NCBI GenBank assembly: GCA_029204045.2 | Contig: CM055077.1 | Coordinates: 8,137,221-8,201,220 of the forward strand | Length of the DNA stretch: 64,000 nt | Direction of reading: 5' to 3' | DNA from: Tillandsia leiboldiana | Lineage: Eukaryota; Streptophyta; Magnoliopsida; Poales; Bromeliaceae | In this document: one piece after another, positions 55,989 to 64,000 of the stretch | Position numbering within the stretch: the first letter of the stretch is position 1 | Layout: each line of letters begins with the position of its first letter | Position numbers and translations under genes: made by a program | The notes under the pieces: model-generated | Seen by the model: only the letters and a program-made list of their open reading frames with translations | Told to the model about the DNA's origin: nothing | The model's database searches: none

Positions 55989-57516
55989 GATCAAGCAAAG
56001 AGGAGCAGGCTCAATAATGAAAACTAGGCTACCACAAGAACAGGGGTCCGACCAATTACGATACCCCAGAGGGCCGAGATGATAAAGCCCGGACCAAAGA
56101 TAAACCCACCTGTCTACAGGCGAACGATTGACTCCAACGGAATGCTCGAAGGCTAGAGTCAGACTGTGCCAACCTGAATCATATATTTTGATCAGGGAAC
56201 AACTCACACATACCCAAACCACAGACTCACTGTTCTTAAATAACTTAAACCTGGATCTTTTCCAGATTAACGCCAAACGCCGGAAATCCGCCGTTCGGCC
56301 CACTTTGACCCGAACAGTAATTTCAAATATCCGAATTTTACGAAAACTAGCGTGCAGCCCCAGAACGTTCTATTGGAGACGTTCGACAATTAACAGTTTG
56401 CTAAACGCAACCCGAAGCTTAAACATTGCCAAATTTACCAAAATACCCCTCCCGAAAATTCATTTTAGATTTCCGGGAGATATGGGCATCAACCCTTTGC
56501 CGCTGGCTCAACCAGAGTTCTACTGGGAAACATCGGACAGTTAGGCGTAACCGCCGAAATTCCTTGAATTGCGTGATTAACACCGGAGTGCCGTTAAACC
56601 GGCGATTTTGCCGATTTACGGACCGATAAGCAATTTCTGCTCAACGAGAGTCGTTGGATCCCTAACGAAAAGCTTAGAGATCATGGACACACAGTCCAAG
56701 ACAGCACGTGAGGTTATATTTGCGTTTAGACCCCTAGAGTTTACTAAAATTGCAAAATACGTGCATTTTAGAGCCTTTTTTCGCTCGTATTAATTATCGG
56801 TGCATCATTTTAACGAACCGTCACCACCAATAGGTGGCCCTCGACTTGCTGGACACCGTGCTCACCATTTGGAAGCAGCTCAAATCCCGAGGAAAACTTC
56901 GGGCCATGCTTTCCTTTGCTAGCATAGGCCAAATAGCATTTTTCAAAAATCCACCCGATCATTTGCATTTTTAGGGTGAGCATCACGTTCAGTGACCTCA
57001 AATTAGTCAAATGCTCACTACCACAAAGCCGCTAAGTTGCTAAAACAGCCCCGGGGTCAATTAGACCCACATAAGCTACCATTTGCTAAATCTTTTACTT
57101 TTGCTTATGCAAACAGAAAAGCAGCTTGAGCATCATGCTCAGTACATCACAGGGACTCTAGGGCTCACTCTAGTGCAGTCTAGTTGCTGCTGGATCAACA
57201 GATCCAAGCCCCAAGCTCTCTAATGGACATGGATGGCTCCACACTTTGATCCACTTAGTCAAAATTGCAACTGAAATGAGCATCAAGCTCAGGGGATTAT
57301 TTGGAGATAATGGCTCACCTGCTGGATGCTTAAAAATAGCTAAAAACCCTTTCGATCTCTCTCAGGCATTTCTTCAAACACATGGTGGGCACTAATGCTT
57401 AATACATAAACCTACCAACTAAAGATGGCAACTAGAGCATGCATGGATCTGAGAGGTTCTATACTGGTTGGAATAGCTTCACGAGGCAGCAGGAGCATTT
57501 TCCATCCAAGCTCGGG
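55989..57516 (-). mobile_element. Outer Tekay-like LTR, segment 2
   Basis: It continues segment 1 after the second GATCA. Its reverse complement matches about 14.2-15.7 kb of the LTR at 12,901 (GGTGGGTTTATCTT, the CTCGGGCTC-type block). It ends in TCGGG, duplicated by the next insertion. Confidence 0.8.
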
Positions 57517-60500
57517 TGTGAAGACCCAGAACTTCGTGGTCATTACAGTGTGATCGACAGCTTGTGGAGGCCTATTTCTGTGAATAGTATTGGTTGCGCG
57601 CAAATCGGACCCGAGAAACGGACTTAGTGCGAGAAATGGATCAAGATTGCTTATTTGGGAGTTTCGCCGAAAATTAGAAATGGATTCTTGCAAAATGGAC
57701 TTCGTATTTGGATTCAGCGCGGAAAAACGATGAAAACCGGCTGCTTGGTTGTATTTTTCGGAGTCCGGACGAGTGAAAACGGGCAACCGGAAGTTTCGGG
57801 GTACTTTCGGGTGCATGGCGGGCTGTGGACCGGGGTGCCACGTGTCGGCACCCCATTGGGCCGGCGCAGGAGACCCGGACCATGGGGCGCGCCAGCGGGA
57901 CGCGTGGCGGGTCGCAATTGGCCCGGCACCGCGCGCACGTGGGCGCCGCAGCGCGGTCCCCGCGTGGGGACACGCGGCGCGCGCCCACTGGGCGGCGCCG
58001 TGGCCACCCGGATCAACCCGCGTGGCTTGATCCAGGCGGCCCAACCGAGCGACGTGGCGGCCCGGATGGCCGCCACGTGTCCGGGTCCCCCTGTTGACTG
58101 TCCGAGGGAGAGAGAGAGAGGGAGAGAGAGGGGATTTTATTCACTTCTCCTTCTTCTTCTCTTCTTCTTCTTCTTCTTCTTCTTCTTCTTCTTCCTCCTT
58201 CCTCCTTCTTTGAGCTTGGTTTTCTTTGGAGGACTTCACAGGCAGAGCATCTTCATCACCTCCTTCATCTTCATCAGCCAAGTGATGGACAAAAGGGGCT
58301 TCATCACCATCATCTTCTCCGTGAGGCAAGTACCACAATTGTTGCTGATTGGTGGACCTTCCCGTCGCGTTTCAGTACGAAAATTCTCCAGGCTTCATTT
58401 CTTGGAATTTGGAGCTTATTCTTGGTTCTACGTTTTCACAAGAGGTAAGGCTACAATCTTTGTATTCAACTCTCCCCTCATATCTCATGTTTTTACAGAG
58501 TTTTAGGGCCATCTTTGGGACCCTTTGTTTCAGTCTGGATTTTTGGGCAGCCTTTAGTATTTTGGCTTTTCTGAATTGTAGGACTGGAATTTTTGGATGA
58601 TTTTTGCGGGGAAATTTCCAGGACTCGAAGATCTACAATATTGGTAAGTACCATTTTCCCTAGATCTGAGTTTCTGTTGGGGTTTATGTTTAATCTTTGG
58701 AACACCTTGCTGCATTCGTGCACAGATGGAACTTGGTGGATAGTTCAAAGTGTTTATGGGTTTTCTCCTCCATCCGAGCATGAAATTTGGAGTTCTTTAG
58801 CTCAATTTGTATCTACTCTCGACAAGGAATCCAATGGTACCTATCTTGCAGGATTTGGAGCACGTTTGGTTAGATAAAATTAATGATCTTTTCAAGTGCT
58901 ATTATATGGATTACTGCAGTCACTGTTTTATTTTGGATTTGAGCAATGCACCTTGGAATGCAGATAACTTTGTGGATACAAGGTCTTTTTCAGAAATTCA
59001 AGTTGGGACTTCTTCTTAACTTCAAGGTGAGCAAATTCTCTTTTGTGATCTGTGGATAAATCCCTTTGGAAAAGCCTATAATTAAGCTTGGAAATGCTAG
59101 CAAGTTTATGTTAGCAGTTTTGGACAGCATTGTGACATTTGTTGTTTTTGAATGTTAAGGGAAATTAATGGTGGATTTTGAGGACTTGGAGATGTTTGTA
59201 TGAATGAGGACATCTTTGTTTTACTGTTAGAGACTTCATTTTGAGGTATTTGGGGCTGCACTTACATCTTCTTTAACTTAGTTTCAATTGCTGAAATTCT
59301 GGAATTTAATTGCGCCGCGTGCATTGTTTCAGTGATTGCGCCCAATCCGTGAGGCAGATTTGGATGATTTTCGCGGCATCCGTCTCCTGGGAGGATATGG
59401 ATTACTCACGCCAAATTTCAGCTACAGCGGGCAGCAAATCGACATGTTTCAGGTGGGTGGCCTTGTCTCCAAGCTTGATGGACTGTACAGTAATTCTACT
59501 GATGTAGAACCATGCATGATAGTGAATTTATTGAGTAACATGCTAGAATGTAGCCATTGTTATTCCTTGTATTTATCTGTGGATCTTATGATCCCTTTTG
59601 CTTCCTACCACCTGTTAAATTATGGTTATCTTGGAACTTGACCTAGCACCCTCGTCATATGTTGCATGTGTAACCAGACCAGTAGAAAACCCTCACTTGG
59701 GCTAGGGTTATTTATGTTTAGACATCCACACTGTTCTTTCATTCCTGGACATAGTGTTATCCTCGCCCGGGTAGTGGGCCGAGAGGTCGGGACTTTCTTT
59801 TAGTGTGGGATGCATTTGCACTCGTGCTTGGGAGCAGAGTGGAGTCTGGTAGTTGTAGTGGGTCGCCTATATGTGCCGGGAGCCGTTTGGGTAAACGGTA
59901 GTCCCGGGAGGTCTTGTATCCCTGTTTGTGCTGTCGCCACTGTGTTAGTGGCAGTTGTGTGCTTGTGTTAGCTGGACCTAGAACCCAGAACCTTTTTGAC
60001 ATACACATGATTTTAGTCTATCGATGTTTTCTTCCAAGCATCGAAGGGCCGCTGAAGTCTGTTCTTGTTTGATTGGACAAAGGCATCAGCCCTTCGGGGT
60101 TTGGGTAAATACTTATTTTCTAACTGTTTTTCCTAAAAGAACTGAAAATCATTAAAATGGATTTCTCCTCAAGTCAAGATGGTTTTTTTCAAAAATGGAA
60201 CTACCTTTAGTCCTCACCCGCGTGGGTCGAGTGAAAATAGTTTTCAGTAACAAATGTCACCCTTTTTTTTTGTAAATTTCCCCACTCCTAAGGATTCGAG
60301 TGGTCTGGGTTCTAGGGGCCATTCCTTTGTCGGGACGAAAGCCACGGGGCTCGAGCTTGGAACCTGTTCTGTTTGATAGGGTTGTAGGTTCTAGTCTTTT
60401 GGGGTTCCTGGATCCTTTATTGTTGTCTGTTGCGGGCTTTATCCTGTCAGTGAGTCTGCAGGTTGGGTTGATGTCCTGTTGTTGGGAACCGTCGAGGTTG

Positions 60501-61635
60501 ACGGTGGTCCCGGGTCGTTGAGTGTTGTCCGACCAGTTTTGTTAGCCCTGAGTGGTGGGTTGATCCTGGCTGTGGAGTATCTCCAGCCAGTGTGTTTTGT
60601 GCTGTGAGTTGTTGGAGAGGCTAGTGTCTCGTGTTTCATGAGAGCTGATCAGCTGAGTCGTCGAGAGTGCTCCGACTGTTGTGAGAGATGTTGAGGATTG
60701 AGTCCTTCCGTTCAGAGCGTGAGCGTGGATTTTGACCATAGCCTGCAGTGCCACCTGAGCGACAGAGTGCGCGGATACCTTTTCCTCGGTGGGGTCGCGC
60801 CCCTTGAGAGCCACGCCCGGGGTGGATATGTTACTTTTGTATCGCGACTTGTCGACGTAGTCCCTCTGACTGAGCCAGTTTTGGCAGTTACGGACGTAGT
60901 CCCTCTGGCTGAGCCAGTTTTGGCAGCTACGGACGCCCTACGTAAGTCCGTTCCTCCGGGATGTGCGGCAGTAGGTAGGCGCAGGCTTGACTGGACCCGA
61001 GGAGGCAGTCAGTTCAGATTGGGTGATTATATTGACATGTTAGTAGATGCACCATGTTATTATCTGTTCCACTTTTTGAGCATCTAGATAGGGGCATGGT
61101 AGCTGTAGAGTTATTCATTTCCAGCTCTTTTCTTCAGTATTTCATTTGTTACAGCATGCCTCTAGTAGACTTAGTGGGCAGACCGTTGGGCTTGTTGACG
61201 GCTCCCACTGAGAACTACTGTGGGATGTAGTTCTCACACCCGTCGTGGTGTCTTTTTCCCCAGGGACGTCTGCTCCTGTTCCTGCTGCTCCAGTTGCTGC
61301 TTCTGTAGTTCGAGGTGAGGGAGTCACGAGCTAGATCCCTACCAGTCGTCGTCCAGAGAGTAGATGTACCCTTATTATTTTTGAGAGTTATGGTGAGAGA
61401 CATTTTAGTGAGGTATAGAGTTGTACTTTTCCGTTTTTATTCTGAGAGACTTTTGTACTTTTGGTGAGGACCTTGTGTTGTATATATTTTATTTCTAGCA
61501 GTTTACTTTCAGCTCTGATATCTGTTAGTGTAGATGATCTTTTGCAGGTAGTCGCTACGTCTATACGGGGCTTCCCGTATGGGCGGCGGATCTGTTGGCG
61601 AGCCCGGGTCGCAGTTTCGACCCCGGGGCGTGACA
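57517..61635 (+). mobile_element. Solo LTR (4,119 bp) of a Tekay-like family
   Basis: It starts TGTGAAGACCC and ends CCCCGGGGCGTGACA, with perfect TCGGG duplications (57,512-57,516; 61,636-61,640). A TTC microsatellite lies at about 58,150-58,195. A roughly 45-bp unit (GTAGTCCCTCTGGCTGAGCC and onward) is tandemly duplicated at about 60,856-60,935. No internal sequence or genes. Confidence 0.95.
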
Positions 61636-63362
61636 TCGGGCATCCTTGCACTCATGCTAGCCGAGAACAAGAAGAAGAAGATGAAGCTCGGGCACCACAT
61701 GGCCCAACAATGGTGATTTTCCATTTTGGGGTTCTGGGCCACATGCAAGAGCACCTTCAGGTGCATCTCGACCCCACGAAGCTCCTTGGACCCATGCGCG
61801 ATGACAGGATACGACGGCGGCGGCGGTGGAGCAAGCTCGGCCCGAGCTTCTACCATTAATGGTGGAACTCCACCCGGGCTGCATGGGCTCCATGCAAAAA
61901 CATGGATAGGTTCTACATGACCCCAGGAAGCTTCTCGGTCAAGTGGCCAGCGGTGGGGAGTGACGCCGGCGCCGGAGCAAAGAGCTCGGCCGAAGCACAA
62001 TAACCCGAAAACTAGGGTTTAGTTCTGCGACGCGCACACTTAACCAAACCCCACCAAATTTTGTGGAGATGATCTATAGGTCCTACAGTCCAAGTCCATA
62101 ATTTTGGTTCGGCGTTTGAGCCAACTGTTGCGGCGCACGACAGCGGCGGAGCTATTTAGGGTTCCAGCGGTGATATTTCTCCCGCCGGCAACCGGGGACA
62201 TACCGAAGGCTGGCACTTGGCGTGAGGCATTCTCAGAGCCTCCAGAAGCTACTTCCATAGGTCTCGGGTGCTACAACACAGAGGGATGGGAGATCTTACC
62301 TCGTCGGAGTTGGAGAAGACAAGGATGAAGCCGGTTCTTTCCCTCGCGTCGCGCGGCCACCTAGCTCCCTCAGGCGCACTCAGAGGAAGAAGATAAGTCC
62401 TCCAGAAAGCACAGAGACCAACTTGATCCTTTGGTGCACTCCTTCACTTCCTCACTCGAGCTCGGCCAAGCTTGATGGGGTGTGTCTCCTCAGCGTCCCA
62501 GGGCAAATGGGAAGGGCGGTTTCTCCTTCTCGGATGCATGCCAAGGGGTTAAAGAACCCCTCGGATGCTGTAACTCCCCCACAGGAAGCTCAAAGGCCAA
62601 CTTGCATTCAATGCATAATTTCGAACAAAATGCTAATAGGTCCTTGCCCTCTCATTCTATTACCCCTAACACCCTGCTGTAGGTCACATTTGCGGCCAGA
62701 ACCCTCACCATGAAACCACGCTCGATTTGGTACATAAAATATTAGGGTTTCTACGTAAATACCCATTTTCGACGTATTTCGCGCATTTCGAGACGCACGA
62801 GTCTCAATTTGAAAAACGGACTTCGCCACGACGTCCGGCTCATCGAGACCTATCAAGTAGCGTATTTGCTTCCTTGATTTGGCGCTCCTAGAAAAGTTCG
62901 GCCCATGAAATACAGTGAATTTCACTATTTGGCACATATTCCGATGCACCAGGGTCGTCAAACGCGAATTCCGTCAGTGCCATTGCATTCAGAATGTCAA
63001 AATTAGCTAGAATCGACTACTTATACTGCTATGTTCAGACTTCAGACAGTGAATCGGCCGACGCTTGGTCGAGAGGGGACCGAAATCAGGGGTTACTATT
63101 CACAACTTAAGTTGTGGGCCCCGCTTCTTCTTCACTGTTTTGCGGAAGATCCGACCGTCGGATCGAAAATAGGTGAAAATCAATCTTACTTGTTTCGACG
63201 AGACGATCGCACTGGTGATCTCAGATTTTTGAGATCAGACTTCGATCAAAAATCGATATTTCATGGTCCTATTTACATTATTAATAACACATTTTTGCCA
63301 ATTAAATAATTCAGGAAATTATTTAAACTTTAAAATTCAGTTTCAAAATCATGATTACTACA
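61636..63362 (-). mobile_element. Outer Tekay-like LTR, segment 3 (5' end)
   Basis: It continues segment 2. Its reverse complement matches 12,901-14.2 kb: TGTAGTA start at 63,362, GTGAATAGTAACCC, and the GAGCCGGACGTCGTGG block. With its inserts removed the LTR is about 3.8 kb. Confidence 0.8.
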
Positions 63363-63760
63363 TGTATACATCACTTGGGCAGCTGTTTGTCGCGGGATGA
63401 GGTTGTTGGTTTTGATTATGTGATCGTCATTCTCATGGCACTTTTCACACACACCAGCGGTTTGGCCACTGCATGGGTGTACTTTTTCGGAGAGGTGGTC
63501 TGATTGACCCGTGATCCCTATGCGGCAACTTGCGTGGCGGGAGCCCCCTGCGGACATGGTAGTATCGTGGTTTTTGCGATTGGGGTTGTTTGCACCGGCT
63601 TACTTAGCGGGATTGTGACAGTACATGAGGTTAGTGGACCGACAGGGTGGGTATACTGGATGACAGTGATGTGGGTTCCCTGCTTGTGGGATGTTTGGTA
63701 GCAATACGATTTTTGGTATCTGAGATACCGTTTAGTGCTTTTATTTTGCTACTACCTTAC
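63363..63760 (+). mobile_element. Tekay-like LTR fragment in plus orientation
   Basis: Resembles the 16.1-16.3-kb block (CACACACACCAGCGGTTTGG, TGGTGTACTTT-like and GACCCGTGA stretches). It is a partial copy of a related LTR into which the outer LTR probably inserted. Confidence 0.55.
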
Positions 63761-64000
63761 TGTCACGCCCCGGAGGTTCTAAAAGAGCGGAAAACGTACC
63801 TATTTTTTTTTCTTTTTGTATTTAAAACGAACCTTGCCTCCAGTGCGTACCAGACCCGCCGCATATACAAAGTCACTCCCCAAACGGGCAGAGTCTCCTT
63901 TGTATATGCACGGCGTTCCCAGCAAGACAAACACTTTAACCATGCATACCACGACAAACAAAGAGGGGAGACTACATTTAATCATACAATCACCGCTATC
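63761..64000 (-). mobile_element. Ty3/gypsy LTR end, cut by the window edge
   Basis: TGTCACGCCCCGGAGGTT and the following 200 bp match the ends at 28,474 and 36,294 (ACCTTGCCTCC, CAGACCCGCCGCATATACA, CTCCCCAAACGGGC), with clear divergence. It is another member of the same family in the same orientation. Confidence 0.85.

Noticed and set aside
57412..58506. Open frames of 210 and 283 residues
   Set aside because: They cross the boundary of, or lie within, a solo LTR; no recognisable domain, and a poly-Phe stretch comes from a TTC microsatellite.

Overview
The window is nuclear DNA from a flowering plant, almost certainly intergenic and peri-genic sequence dominated by LTR retrotransposons. 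The two host-gene remnants have very GC-rich exons beside AT-rich introns and spacers, which favours a monocot. I cannot name the species. No bacterial, organellar, tRNA or rRNA genes were found; the only 5S-like sequence lies inside a TRIM element. Layout, 1-11.7 kb: a decayed Ty1/copia tandem fragment (1-1.75 kb) lies downstream of the 5' part of a minus-strand wax ester synthase/diacylglycerol acyltransferase (WSD) gene, with four exons between 3,229 and 7,233. Exons 3 and 4 are short and were found by reading splice sites and conserved residues. The last exons are missing or lie outside the window. AT-rich spacer follows, then a frameshifted GH17 beta-1,3-glucanase fragment (11.1-11.4 kb). 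Layout, 11.7-27.9 kb: a 1.14-kb probable solo LTR abuts a roughly 4.2-kb LTR of a Tekay-like family. That LTR is interrupted by an intact Cassandra-type TRIM (17,048-17,623; identical 177-bp LTRs, ACCGC target duplication). Next come foldback MITEs embedded in long TA/GA microsatellites, a complete but internally deleted Ty1/copia element (20,023-23,262; GAAAG duplication), a minisatellite and AT-rich spacer. Layout, 27.9-63.4 kb: this is a nested stack that can be unpicked by target-site duplications. An outer minus-strand LTR (about 27.95-63.36 kb) was invaded by a Tekay-like chromodomain Ty3/gypsy element on the minus strand (28,474-55,988; GATCA) and by a 4.1-kb solo LTR (57,517-61,635; TCGGG). 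The 5' LTR of the Ty3 element was invaded by a 16.7-kb plus-strand element (37,724-54,445; GGCCG). That element in turn holds a 3.1-kb solo LTR (42,786-45,930; AAATC). The 16.7-kb element is the most unusual object. It has near-identical 1.34-kb LTRs, a copia-type PBS, a complete but mutated gag with two zinc knuckles and a long coiled coil, and two extra ORFs, each behind its own promoter-like block and possible leader intron. I see no protease, integrase, reverse transcriptase or RNase H in it. It also carries a 1.68-kb inverted duplication and pieces of a second, diverged LTR subfamily. The strongest unexplained signal is in its 5' untranslated LTR and leader. At least twelve short stem-loops share an almost invariant TGGATT loop while their stems differ in sequence yet stay complementary. 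This internal covariation, present in two diverged LTR subfamilies, points to a selected RNA (or DNA) hairpin array, plausibly a packaging or Gag-binding signal. The U3 of the same element holds five pairs of CCGG-centred palindromes about two helical turns apart. Independent hairpin arrays occur in two other LTR families in the window.
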